Part shown: in pieces, positions 39,076-51,999 of the stretch
Layout: the number at the start of each line of letters is the position of its first letter
How positions within the stretch are numbered: position 1 is the first letter of the stretch
Source of the DNA: Serilophus lunatus
Lineage: Eukaryota; Chordata; Aves; Passeriformes; Eurylaimidae
NCBI GenBank assembly: GCA_013399895.1
Contig: VXBA01000883.1
Coordinates: 940,189 to 1,004,188 of the forward strand
DNA: 64,000 nucleotides
Reading direction: 5' to 3'
The notes under the pieces: model-generated
The model's input: the letters and a program-made list of their open reading frames with translations, nothing else
The model's database searches: none
Told to the model about the DNA's origin: nothing
Translations under genes and position numbers: made by a program

Positions 39076-39881
39076 CCTGAACTCACAGCTCCTCCATGGT
39101 AGGATCCCACAGAGCTCCTAAAGAAGTCACAGCCTTGGCAAGGCCAGCAAAAATATAGTTTTCCCAACAATGGGATTTATTTAACAAGAGAGCTGGTGTT
39201 TGCAGTCAAGGGATGGGGATTTTTTTAGCGGTGCTGTTCTGATTTTCCAAGTGTCTTCCCTCTACAGCTAAACTGCTTTCATGACCAATAACTTGCCAGA
39301 TCATTAAATAGATGAACAGTAGAGGTAGTAAAAGTTAACAAGTAGTTTTAGAAACATGGGATAATCTATAACAATTCTCCTTTCCTATGAGTCAGTGCCT
39401 TCTGGACAAACACCATTCCCATTTCTAACTCTCAGAAGCTGCAGCACTGATTTAAGTGTATTGACTAAAGATAAACCACAGGCCTACATCTCACTCAAAT
39501 GTGGTTTTCTGTCAATGCACTGAGTTTTTAATTTTTTTCCACATAAGCCTCAAAGAGTTTATTGCCCTGTTTATCTGCTTTGATATCCTGAATGTTAAAG
39601 TACATGGATTTCTAGGTGACATTGTATTAATCAATAGCAAAATGACACATCCACTTCCATTTGATGTTAACATCTGTAGAAAATGTAGTGGTAAATATTA
39701 GATTCTGCATAAATATTTTGAGGATGAGATGCTCTCAGTAATTTGAAGAGAAAATTATTGGGTGAAATAATAAAGTAATACTTTTAATATAAGGCCATAG
39801 TAAAATCTCCTATGTTCTTGTATATGACTTTGTTGTCTCACAAGTCAAATAAAGCAAAAATACCTGACTCCTATGTTCTGG

Positions 39882-39999
39882 GTTTAGTGTTTTGGTTTGT
39901 TTTGGTTTTTGGTTTGTTTTTTTTTTTCTTGAGGATGGGGATGTTGTTTGTTTGATTGGTTGGTTTTGGTTTTCTTTTTTTAGTTTTGTTTTGTTTTAA
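39882..39999. repeat. T/G-rich low-complexity tract
   Basis: About 118 bases of T and G with GGTTT and GTTTT units, interrupted by CTTGAGGATGGGGATG. It is the longest of three such tracts, all T/G-rich on the same strand. Confidence 0.8.
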
Positions 40000-42900
40000 T
40001 AAGGAGGTAACATATGTTGTATATAATGCATTTAGATTAAGTACTGAGTAAAGTTTTATAACTTGAAGGAAATCTCTCTTTTGTATAGGCATAAATCGTA
40101 CAATTTATCTCAGCAGGTTTGAGAAATTGTCCTCACACTTTCAAAGTTATTATTAAGCATATTAGTGTTATAATAAATGTTATAAAGTCACTTTTATAGC
40201 TCTGAGAATAAAAAGAGATCCTAGATGAATAGAAAGGTTAATTTCATGGGGAAGCTTTCATGAAATGCTGTCACCATGTCTTTATGCTGAACATTAGGGA
40301 TAAATTTACTGGACGGGTACCATGAAAAGAAAAGGTATTTTAGTGCCCTGTGGGATATGATGGCACTGAGGAGGTGATTTCCCTTTGTTGCACTGAAGGA
40401 GACTTCCCAGGGAAGCTGTTGTCTTTTGTGTCGTATTTTCCAAATAGCATTTCTGTGCCCCTCTTGGTTGGAATAGAGGCACAATCGAATTTCAGATTTA
40501 TAATTAGAAATTGATTTTTTGGATTTGTATGTCTTACAACTCTGGTTAGTGTATAAGTTGTGATTGGCAACTTTAGCTAAGGAGACAAGATTGAAAAGGT
40601 CACCAAGTTATCCACCTCTAGCTCAAGATGATAAATTCAGGCAATGATTGAAGCAGAACAGTAGATGGGCTGAAGAAGCTTATCTCATAGTTTGTTGTAC
40701 TGTGCTTCCTGTCTGGGCATACAGATAAGTTCGAGTGACTCTTCAGGTGATGTGAAGGTTATCGTTCTCAGCATTAGGGGCATGTCTGCCAGAGCTTCCA
40801 AAACATCTCGAAGTGTGGAGGCGATCTTTGCACTGCAAACTCTCAGGCACAGCAACGTCCAGCACAGCACATGGAAACTACTGAAATCTGTACCCCAGCC
40901 TTTTGCCCTGGGGTAATAAGCAAGAGCTGTTTCCAGGAGTTAGAGAACTCCAAAATGAGCCACTTGGTAAGGATCTGACACAAACACCTGCCTTGATCAT
41001 TTGCTGATTACTAAAAGCAATAGTGAAACAGGAAGCCTGATGCAGAAGAGGTGTATGGTCACATCTCTGCATCAAGTACAATGCTGTAGATGATCAGAGG
41101 ATGCCATGAGACCTCTTATATCCACTAGAAGTCCTGCTCCTCCCATTGTGTCAGGGCTTTGACCTGCTCCAGTGGCTGGGCCACTCAGAGAAATTTGTGC
41201 TTGCGGTTCTTTGCAGGGAAGAAGGGCTCTCTCTTGGCTTTGGCAGCAGACTCCAATTTAGGTCCAGGAGTGCTTGGGTCTCAGCTGCTGCAGCAGCACT
41301 TTCTATGGCTCATTTTTAAAGGAGGTGGATTGGTGCTGTGGTGATTTATGTAATCTCAAATAAGGCTCATCTCTTCTTCCTCTTAGATATATTCTGGAGA
41401 AACAGTGAAACATCATGTATGGTGTTGCATAATATTAAAATTAATAGTAAAATTAATTACAGCTAAGAATGTTCTGCTCAGTTATGAGAAGCGAAGTGCT
41501 AGATCACTAGGACAGAGATGTGTGTATCTATATGGCAGTCATGGATAGCTCTAGGGAAAGAGAAAGGTCAAAAGGGGAAGAAATGCAGCTCTAAAAGATG
41601 AATATTTTATATAAATTGTATCTTAGCCAAAAGCACAGACAACATAGTGCAAAAAAGGGAAGCACATCTCAAAATAAAAGGCTTTCAGTTCACTAAGACT
41701 TCATTTATTATGGGCCTGAGAAGCAGCTGAAATAGAAAAATGCTGAATGGTTGTGCTAGGAAAGCAGGAAAGTCTCTTTTCACTTACTGATTCCATTTTG
41801 GTTCCCATCCACCTCCATCATGTTAACCACTTGAGAGCTCAGACCAGGAGGCTCCTTCCCTGGCATAGTGCCCCTGCCAGCCTTCCAGGCATAGCTGCAA
41901 TAAACTATGATAATCCCAAATACAACCAGTTTCTTCACAGAGAAATGAATAAGTTTTGGAGAAATATGTGTTGGAGAAGTGGAGTTGAGAGCAGGCATGT
42001 CTGAGGCTCACAGGGAAAGTGTGGCTCTTGTAATAAACAGTAATTCTAGACCTTTCTCTTTGACTTTAAAGATGCTTTTTATTTTGATGTTTCTCTAGTC
42101 ATTTGAGTCTCCTTCCACCATAGTAATTTTTAGAGATGGTATTTCAATACAAAGACTTTTTTTATGTCTTCTCACATCAAGCTAACTCTTCCTACTTCTC
42201 ATAGTGTCAGCTGAGATGTGTGGTGCTAATATCAGAGAGAAATGTGCACATCTGGATTACTAGCCAGGTATAGCCAAAGTGGTATAATTTAAAAAGAGAA
42301 AACAACTGTCTGAAACTGCACCCCTGGGTCTCATCACAGTGATAGTTTCTTGTAGGAAAATAATGGTTAAAGTATACAGAAGGGTAAAGGTAAAATATAT
42401 CTGTGATTTCCATTTTAATACCTCGTTCCAATTCACTAATATGCATTTGCAAAAGGAAAATGTGTACAAGGCTTCTTTATTTTCTTGTGCATAGGTGAAA
42501 GGCATTTGTTGAGTACTGGCCAGGCATAAGATCACATACACATCTGTCCTGAAATGAGTCCTGCCCTTGAGATAAGAGATTTTCACCTTTCTGATTCTCA
42601 GAAGGAAAAAAAAAAGCAGCTATATAAAACAAAACAGGTGGTGTTTTTTTACGTCCCTGATTTGACTTGAAAGAGAGATGTAATTTAATTGAGCTGAAGC
42701 CAGAAAGGTATCTTCTGTTGACCCCAGCTGTTTTTGGACCAGGCCCACTCCAGCAGATTGATTATATACACTTGTCTGAAAAATATTATGGTTTACTGGT
42801 CTATAAGTGTTTGAGGGATTTTGGAATCACAGGGTTTAGTGCTCACTGTGCAGTAAGTGCACTGGGTGTGTCGTTAAGCTGTAGCTGTCTGGCTGGTTTC

Positions 42901-45365
42901 ACTGGGAACTGGAGGCTGATTCACATCCAGTCTACCCACAGCTTCTTTCTGGCGATGCAGTGCAGTGGTTGTGGTACCCATAGCTCTTCTGGGAGCCTTG
43001 GGAAGGCCCAGCACTTTTGGAGAACTTGCCTATCTGAAGGATGAATGTCTGCTTGGAAAGGCAAGTCTCTGACCATTTCAATAAGAGCCAGAATTCAAAA
43101 TAAGATTCTTTTAATAGATCCTGTTGGAGGATACATTTACATTTAGCCATCTTTCATGTAGCTCCATAAATAGCCAACATACAGAAACAGAGCAGGAACA
43201 CATTTACAGTTCTCCTTTTGCTCATTTTTCCTGTCTCCAGTCTCCCTGACCTTTTCTTTCAGAGGATTTGGCAGACTAACCTCATCAAGTTAAACTCAAT
43301 ATGTACTGAGTCCCTGTGTGCTCAGAACGGTTGTTCCCTTTTTCAGCTTCATCTGTCTATCCAGTAGGATATCACCTCTCCCTGTCTCTCCCATTGCCAT
43401 TATAAATTCTATGTCACTTTATGTTGTGTTCTCCTTTATGCAGATCACCTGTTCCTACTTCCTTTCTAGCATTAACTGAGTACAATACTGTGTATATGTA
43501 ATGTGAAAAATAATTGCTTTAAAATATTTGTAATAAATTTTATGGACAATTAGTCAGCAATTAAATATGTGGAACATAAAGACATTTTTTTCAGGGAGGC
43601 ATAATTATCAGCTGACATGAGGAGCTCTCTACGATCAGATTGGGGTGCTGTGGCAGCAGAGAGCTGCAAGGGATCATTGTAAGTATCAGTAAGGACAACA
43701 AGGGGCTTGCAGGGCTCAGAGGAGGTCAGAGACAGATGAGGTGGCACAGACATGCTTAAGAGACAGCTGGAAATGTAGATAACTGGAGTATGAGTTCCAC
43801 GTTTGTGCGATAATTATCAGGAAAGGGAAGAGGTGATGAGTCTGAGAATCCAGAAGCACTGAGGAAATTCAGTCATGGAAGACAGCTCTGGCAGGGCTGG
43901 AAGGTCTTGGAAAGGCTAATAAGGACAAAGTACTAAAGCGTACTAAAAATTATGTCCAGATAAACTCAAGAGTTGTCAAACCTACTCCAGAATATACTGA
44001 CCCTCTCCTAGGAAAACATGGAAATGCAGGACAGCATATTGCAAGATATATGATGTGATGCTGGCACGGGCTGCTAGGGCATGTATGAGCTAGAGTAATG
44101 AAAACCTTCCTGTGGATTTATTGGAAGGTTTACAGTCATGTAAATAGAGAAGAAAAAACCTTCTTATACCTTGCCACAGTGCAGTGTGGTTGCCACCAGG
44201 ATATGCAGAGGTGTTCAAGCCTCTGCCTGGTTTGAGAAACTGGAGAAACCTTTATCTTTTATCCCCCACTATCCACACTGACAGTAAAGAGAAAGTGGAA
44301 GCAGCAACCTTTCAGCAGCTCTTGTTTATTTCTGATGGTGAAAAACACTTGAATTTGAACAAAATCAGTCTTGTAAGAGTGGATGGGAGAAACAATTTGA
44401 ATAAAGCAATATAGTCGTGCCAGCCCTTCCCTTGAAGCAAACACCAAACCTTATCTTAATTCTCTGGAGTATTGTGACTCCTGCCATCACTCTCCCTTTT
44501 CACAGGTTTGAAATTACATTTTTCTCACAGTTATAATCCACATAATCCTACTCCATGAGCTTAGATAAAATTAAATTAGTCATAAAATATTGTAAGTGGA
44601 AAATTGGCTTGTAGGACTCTATACAGAGATTAGGCACTACTCATTTCAGGGTCAGTAGCTGGTTTGTTGCAAGATGGTCAACTCAGAGGGGTCAGAGATA
44701 TTAGTATCAGTGAGGTTTCAGTTTCCTCAATGAGTCTGGTTTTCCACCTTATATTAAATTGAGAAAACCATGAAACACTGTTCAGTATTTACCTTTTAAC
44801 TTCATTGCTTTAAGCAAATGCTTTTGTATGATAACTAAGTAAGGCCCTTCATGTTCTTGATTTTCAAAGCTTCAGAGAAGATCTCAAACAACTCTTTAAT
44901 AATACAGTAGTACTACAGCTAGGAATTGAAAACATGTAAACTCCCAATCAGCTCATCTGTTCCCATATGGCAGAGAGCATAAACATTTTGGAGGTCTCAA
45001 GTGTGCTTTTATCACTTGCAAGGTAGGAAATCTGCAAAAGTCATCAAAGGAAATTATACTTCTGTAAATGGAAATCTTGTATCACTGTAAGCATGCTGTG
45101 TCTCTCTTGCTTGGATGACTTTACCATAAGCATGGAGACACACTCTGGTCTATTTAGGAACTTGATTTTTTTAGGCTGTTGTTTCTATAGGTGAAGATAA
45201 CATTCAACTTCAGATTGGACAGCTATGGTATGTGATATTACAAGAAATGCTGATTTAAGGGAAATAATGGTATTAGAAGTAAATAACTACTTTTAAAAAT
45301 TTAATTACAATTACCTTATAAAGCAGCATGAATCAACCCTTCATTGTATTTTTTTTTCTTCTCAG

Positions 45366-45434
45366 GTGGTGACTAAGACTCTGATGGCTTGTACAAGTTG
45401 TAGTAGTTACAATAACCAGGTTTATAGTGCAAAT
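45366..45434 (+). other. possible 69-bp phase-0 cassette exon
   Basis: A tract of T and C ending TTCTTCTCAG gives a strong acceptor before 45366, and AAT|GTAAGT after 45434 gives a strong donor. The 69 bases between are exactly 23 codons, open only in frame 0; the other two frames hit stops within the first few codons. The peptide begins VVTKTLMACTSC and ends NNQVYSAN. I do not recognise it. With the candidates at 10469 and 50275 it forms a set of three short, frame-preserving, plus-strand candidates. It could be chance. Confidence 0.22.
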
Positions 45435-45473
45435 GTAAGTTGCAAAGCCATTTCTACTGAAAGCATAGAAATC

Positions 45474-45523
45474 CCAAGTTCTTAAAAATATTGGTATTTT
45501 TTAAGAAATACCAAGTTCTTAAA
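45474..45523. repeat. direct repeat enclosing a short hairpin
   Basis: CCAAGTTCTTAAA occurs at 45474-45486 and 45511-45523. Between the copies, TTGGTATTT and AAATACCAA form a nine-pair hairpin (45491-45512). It lies 40 bases past the candidate exon's donor. Confidence 0.7.
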
Positions 45524-47305
45524 CTTGCATTAAGGGCAATTCTGTGGAAGGTGCAAGGTAGTGGGGAATCTGTTCTGTGTGACCACATAGCACAGCCAGT
45601 GGCCTGCAGAGCAGGGAAAATCCTGTCCTTTCTTGCAACAACAGGGACTCAGAACAGAGGTACTCTACAACACACACAGTAGGCAGCACAGGCTATTTAT
45701 TGCCAGTCCCTCTTTTGGAGTGAAGGAGTTTAGAGAGTGATCAGAGACATCTGAGGGGCTTCAGGTATTTACCTTTCCTTTTATTTTTATGTATAAAAGC
45801 TCAGAAATGGTGCAGCATTATTGTCTTTCTTCTGATACATGCTGACCTCTGCAATAGCCTTCAACAGCTTCACATCAGTAAAATCCAAACTCTATAGGGC
45901 CCAAAGTCCTAACATGTGCTTTTGGCCTCTTTAGGACATGAAAAACGAGTCCCATTTCAGAAGAGTATTTTGTAGATCTGATCTTAATAAGCATGAATAA
46001 GATTCCATTGTTTATATGGTTCAGATGCAAACTCAGGAAAACTTTGGTTCCTAGAAGGCAATTATAGCCTTTAAATCCATGAACATCAAACAGGCACTGA
46101 ATTCCCCAATGCTCAAAGAAAAGCCTGTGTTTTAAGTTTCTGTGTAGGTAGGTCACAGGAAAAGTTGTGGGGCTGAGATTCCAAAATGCACCTCACAAAA
46201 AGCAGTGATTCAAATCGAGACAATATCCAGAGGGTCTCTGGTACTGTGAAACTTGGGAGATTTATCCATCCCAAAATTCTTCATAAAGTGTGTATGTATC
46301 GTGACGTTTTTGTTATTGAGTTGCATATTGAGTTGTTGTAGGACACAAATAGTTAATTATTTCTGGGAATTTTTTTCATATGGTCCAAGACTATAATTGA
46401 TAGTATTGATATCTTTTAAACTCAGATCCTCTTCTCCTCATGTCAGGAAATGGTCTGTAACTCAAACCTTCCATCACTTAATGAATAAAAACACTACTTT
46501 AGACAGGTTCTGTGTCTTGGCTGCTGCTCATTTAGACTAATGCATTGCAGAGACAAACAGTTGAGCTTTTATAGAACTAAGATTTGCAAATGGTGCTGGA
46601 GTAGTTTAGTGGCTCCCAGTCTAAAAACAGTGGGAGGACACAGGTTGAAAGATACATGTGTCACCTTTGAAAGAAAAGTGGAGTGGAAGAAAGATTACAG
46701 ATGTGTCTGTTACCCTTGATGGCACAGCATTAAACTACACTGGAATATTAACTTGGGTCTTTGAGCTTCCTTAAACTTCACTGTATCCATAGCACCTCTG
46801 TATCCATGAATGTAATTTTGAGGTATGTCCAGTGTTGTCTGGCCTCCCTCCCCAGCTGTGTCACATTCTCTGTGAACCAACAGATCCAAAATAACTTTAA
46901 ATTGTCCAAGTGATTTAATTTCTAAAACCTAAGCATCAGCGAGGTTTCTGAAAATTCATTCTGTGTGTATCCTAAATTCATGGATTAGCAGATGCAGGCT
47001 GAGAGGTTCCTATGACATTTAAACTGGCTATAATTCAAAACATTTGTAGTACCAATTCTCAGGAGTCAAAACAAGCAGCATGTCTAACTTACGCCTGCAG
47101 AGAATCTTTTGAAGTCTGTCCGGCTGCTTCCCATTCCCACTGGCTTGCTAGATCTGATGTTATTCTTTGTTGTCATATCAGCTTTGCTCCCTCATCTCCC
47201 TGTCTTTGTGGAGCTCTTATGTGCACGTGGCAGAAACGGCCTGAGCTTTGATACCAAGCTGAATTCATGGCAATACAGCACATTTCAATCTGGAGCAGGA
47301 AAGTG

Positions 47306-47320
47306 AAAAAAAAAAAAAAN
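47306..47320. other. A homopolymer ending in an ambiguous base
   Basis: Fourteen A followed by a single N at 47320, most likely a sequencing or assembly uncertainty in homopolymer length. Confidence 0.9.
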
Positions 47321-49639
47321 GCTGAGGTTGTTAGGAGGAAGTGGGCGACCTGGATTATAGCTGGTTATAAAAAGAAGCTCTGTGTGGGCTGGATCTGAGT
47401 CTGCAGTAGATTAATACGCTGCCAGGTTCCCTCTGCAGGTGGCTGGAGGAGTTTGTGTGGCTGACAGGGCCTCCCAGTTTCCACCTTCCTGGGTTTTCCA
47501 GGTGTTATTTTCCCCGTCACATGGACTTAATTTAAATTCAGAGCTATCCCTGGTGATACTAATGCCTTCCATCACCACACCCCTGATCCATGGGAAGCTG
47601 GCACCCCACACTGCACCCACACTTCCCTCTTGCACAACTGCAGGCTTCTAGTTGCCCTGACCTCAATTCCTTTGCAGCGTTACTTCTTTCCTTAAGAAAG
47701 TTTTTCTGCTGAATGAAATGTCAGGAGATAACATCGGTGCTATTTCATAATTTAATAGTTCCAAATATGGGTTGGAGCCTGACTCAACATCCTCTTTCAG
47801 TAGACAGTTTCATATTTTGATAATATTTGTCTAGAACTCCCTACACTGGGGACTAGCAAGTACAAGAAACATGACTTCAGATACATAAATATCTTACTTT
47901 TGTCCCCACCTTGTTTTTGGCAGCTATTAGAGGTAACCCTGCTGCATTCCTTGCTCCCTGCCCTAAGAGGGTGAAAGGGGGGGGCTGAAGATACCCCTCT
48001 CTGCAGCCCCTCGGTTTCTCTCTCAGAGACCCCCTGCTTGTCCACAGCTGCTGACTTGGTGCTTCCATTCAGCCACCTGAATTTCAAGTGCTTTGCCTTG
48101 ACTTCTGGAAGTGAGTGAGCCAATTTGTCTTCAGACAATTTTTTATACCCTTCTGAAAGGAGCTCACAGCGAAAAAACAAGTTAAGATCTTCTTCTAATA
48201 TTGCTGGATTACAGTTAACTGAGAAAGAAAACTTAAAGAATACAGTTCTTCCAGGAAGAAGAATGTCTTTCAAAATCCCTGTTTTTCAGACCAGACTATT
48301 TTGAGGACCAGAACTGAAAATTAAGAGATGCAATTTTTTAGAGCTGTGAAAAAGCTTTAGGAGGACCAGGTTGTTCAAAGCCACAATGATCCCTTTTCAC
48401 TAGAATTTGTCCCCTCAGCAGTATGAATGCTCTTGGTTGGAATTGTTCTCAGCCCAGGTGAATCAGTACTCTGAAAAAAAAAAAAGTAGTAATAAAAAAA
48501 TCAAAAGGTGTTTTTAAAGAATACTTTACGTGTGGACCTCAGCCACATATACCTACGAAAGTAACTTTTCCTCAGTCTTAGTATTTGGCCTCCACGTTTC
48601 AGCCCAGACACAAACCTACTGAAGTTCTTACAATCTTTGTTATAACTTTGAATATCACATGGGTTTTTACATCAGTTGCCAAAGGTACCAATAATGCCAC
48701 AGGATTGTTATTAGTGCCTGTAACTGCCTTTAGAAGCCAAGTAGTAAACACATTGTACTAAAAGCTAACTAGAAGCAAACATTTTGCAGTCACAAGATTG
48801 CACTCCCATTTTTAGTGAAAAAACTTTGGTTCAAATAGAAGTTTTTTGCCACCGAAGCTTCCATGGATGATGAATGATGGGGCTGTGGGTCACACAGACA
48901 GCCTGAGCCTTCAGCTTCTGCCCCAGAGCAGGGAGACAAAATCTTACTTTTTACATTTGAAATGTAGCAAGACATGGTGCAGTATGTTAGAGGATACAGG
49001 GCTCATGGAGCAGGAGCTCAGATGTGTGCTCAGAGACTTCACAGAGCAATGAAGTCCCTGCAGTCTCCCTTTGGGACAGTAGACTCACCGGCCCCAAGGC
49101 TGCAAAAGCCGTGAGTTTCACAAAGCTCCTCTCAACCCTAGCCAGCACTTTTCTCACTTGCAGCTTACATGGTACAGTAAAAGCTTTGATCAGGCATTTG
49201 GTAGGGCACCTGAGGAAACCATGCTTCTATGAAAAGGGGGTGTTTGTATTGAGGTGCTATTTATATTTTCTGGATCAAGCAAGAACAAAATGGAGTTTGT
49301 TCCTTACAAACCACACAGACTTACCGTGGAGCAAGTGCTGACACAGTAAATGCACCCGTAAGAAAGTGAATTGCAAGTTATTAATCCCGCTCTGTCTCTT
49401 CTTTTGCATGAGACTACATTTTTACAAGATGCAGTTTAACCTGAAACTTGACCTATCTTCCTAAGAAATTAGTTCAGTCAATAATTCCTCTCTACTTGGG
49501 GACCGAGGGAAAACAGTGGAACTTGCAAAGCTGCTTTGAAATTCATTTCCAGTAAGGTGAAGGCTCATCTTAAAAATTGAAATTTCTCTGATTACTGCTG
49601 CAGGTAGAAGATTAAAATATTCTCCTGGTAAGATCATAG

Positions 49640-49870
49640 GAACTTATCACAGCAAAGAGCTTAATGATATTGTTTTATTCTCCTTGCAATACTAGTGATT
49701 CCATTAAAACTTTAGCAATTTAATCATTAAGAGATGCACTTTAAGTGTTAATTGACATTAGAATTATATTTATATTCAGAGCAGCTCACTCTGAAATGAC
49801 CTTGGCCTTTGTCACTAGTACATGACACTACAAGTTTATTCCTGTTTTAATTTTTAAATAGACACAAGGT
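49640..49870. promoter_or_regulatory. possible conserved regulatory element (homeodomain-site cluster)
   Basis: The block is dense in homeodomain-type cores: TTAATGATATT near 49663, TTTAATCATTAAG near 49720, TTTAAGTG (NK-like) near 49740 and TTAATTGACATT near 49748. Such clustering is typical of developmental enhancers in gene deserts, but AT-rich DNA yields such cores by chance. Function is inference. Confidence 0.18.
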
Positions 49871-50274
49871 TAACGTCATTTGAGGATTTGTTTTGATGCA
49901 CTTCTTCAGGCAGCAATTTTTGGCAGAGATGGTAAGATTAACAGGTTTTCCAGAGGTCAGTAGCTGACCATCAATTTGAGTGTCTGCACAGGGCTGAAGG
50001 ATGCAGAACTGGCTGCACTGCTGGTGCTGGTTGGTTTAACTGAAATGTGACCCTGTGGAGTCAGCAAGGGGACAAAGTGTGAGTGGGGAATTCAACTTTC
50101 AGTGACAGACGAGTGATTAAGATCTTTTCCTGTCATTCAAGTCCTCAAAGTACTTTTGAAATTAATATTCTTACCATGGATTAACCACGTGAATTCCACT
50201 TCCAGCAATAGCAGTATGCCCTGCTGCCAAGACGATTCCTGTCACTTAACTTGTGTTTCCTCTCTCCTGCAAAG

Positions 50275-50322
50275 TCCCGTTTTGTGCTGTTAATGCAGCC
50301 TAAAAGGTGTCTACATAACCAT
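50275..50322 (+). other. possible 48-bp phase-0 cassette exon
   Basis: A branch-like CACTTAAC (about 25 bases upstream) and the pyrimidine tract TTTCCTCTCTCCTGCAAAG make a strong acceptor before 50275. The donor CAT|GTAAGT follows 50322. The 48 bases are 16 codons, open only in frame 0, reading SRFVLLMQPKRCLHNH. The peptide is not recognised. It shares strand, small size and symmetric phase with the candidates at 10469 and 45366. A chance pseudo-exon cannot be excluded. Confidence 0.2.
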
Positions 50323-51999
50323 GTAAGTGAAGTGGCTCATCTAGGGCACAAATGGCAAGAATTCTGTGCTCCTAATAAAATCTCTCAATCATTATAGGAT
50401 TTGCTCTGGTGACAGACTTTATGTAAATGGAAGATGCTACATTTATGCTTCAGTATAGCTGAATATTTCTTAGAGAAAATGGTAAAGCATGCCAGATTAT
50501 TTACCAAAGTACTGTAAATGCCACAGGCTGCAATTATGTGAGTGCAAAGAAGGAAAATGCATTAGTGCTATCCTCTTAGCCAAAACCCCATATTCCCAGC
50601 TGTGTGCCATGCACTTCATACGGAAACTGGAAGTAATTGAACCAACAAATAAACTTCCAAATTCTCAGACATGCAAGAGCTGAAAAACTGGAAGTGTTCT
50701 CAATGCCTTCTCCTAGGCATGGACTATAAGTTTCCCTGGTGAACATTGCATCAAATGTTTTTGCCCTAGAGCCACTTTGTCAACTACAAGTAACTCGCAC
50801 CTCTATAGAATCCATTGATTCAACAAAGTGAAAGAGCTGAGCACAGCTCTTTCTTATGTTGTCTAGAAATAGCTGCTCAGCATTGGCAGAGCCCATCCTG
50901 CATTTGCCTGGCAAAGCCAGGGTGTTTTCTCTTGAACCCCACTTTCTCCTGACAAATGTCACACAGGAAATTAGAAATATCCATAAATCTCCCATGTGCT
51001 ATGGTTTCCTACCCATAGCTCATACAGGCACAGATTGTTTACTGCTTCAATCACAGATGCCCTTCACAGGTGGCACAGCCACCTTTAGAGAAGAGTTAAG
51101 CTTTGGAAGCCAGGATGTTTTGATGTCAAAATCTAACCGGCTGATTGGAGGTTGCACACCAGTTCTGCGCTTGTAGCTTGAGGCAGCATTCCTGCGACGC
51201 AATAAAATTCAGCACTACAGACACTTGTCTCCCAGAAGGTGTCATATTAGCTACTATAAACTTTGCTGAAACTAAAGATTATTTGGAAAAGAGTATAAAT
51301 GGCCATGATTTAATCAGACCAATTAATAGATATCAACCAATTCATAGAGAAATCTTCCTAATTCATGAAGTTAAAAATATAGAGTCTTAAGTCTATACAA
51401 TCTTATTACTGTCTGAGGTGTCCTAAATGTGCATCTTTCAAGTTCATAAACATCTCAGAATCACCAGAGAGAAAACACTTAGAGTGCTGATGGATTTTGC
51501 TTTTGACACTTTAATGAAGCTAATAGACTCGTAAAAAGCATTTGGTAAGGTGGCAGAGGGAGGGAGGGAGATTCAAAAAAAGCTTTCTGAAATCTAAGGT
51601 CTTCAGAGTTTTTCCCTGAGGTGCTTTGGAGATATCCTCTGTTCAGAACCACACTGTGGAAAGGGCATCAACGAATTAGAGAGCCTCAGTAAACAGATGA
51701 AAACCAGGGCACAAAGTAATGTCAGTGCAACTTGTAAGCATTTCCCTGGACTTCTGTTCGTGTCTAAAATATTATACAATGATTTCAAAGGTTTCCATTA
51801 CTTTAGGTGGTTGCACAGGATACAGCACTTTCAATTAATGTTAAAAGAGACAAACAAATAAACTTCAGCTTCTCTTTTTTAGAATTTATGCTGGTTGTGC
51901 CAGCAGTCTGGATCAGACGGCAGTGGACAGAAGCAGAGGCTCACACAGCTGCTGCTCTAACCTTTCTATTCCAATGTTGCTGCATGTGTGACATGAACT

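Larger units (their letters stand above)
36521..45365. other. non-coding sequence, no gene seen
   Basis: Contents that can be named are the CpG-dense patch at 38990-39075 and the T/G tract at 39882-39999. Open frames at 36547-36921, 40685-40916 and 42667-43044 show no recognisable product. A strong acceptor-like site near 41386 opens a frame of about 54 codons, but no good donor follows. A strong acceptor near 43262 likewise lacks a donor. Confidence 0.55.
45524..51999. other. non-coding sequence, no gene seen
   Basis: The 158-codon minus frame at 47797-48273 starts at TTG, not ATG, and shows no domain. Other frames (49024-49341, 50856-51176, 51145-51390) are unremarkable. One ambiguous base ends an A run at 47320. 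The candidate exon at 50275 and the block at 49640-49870 are listed separately. Confidence 0.55.

Noticed and set aside
47797..48273. 158-codon minus ORF as a gene
   Set aside because: It begins at TTG, has no recognisable domain and no clear splice borders.
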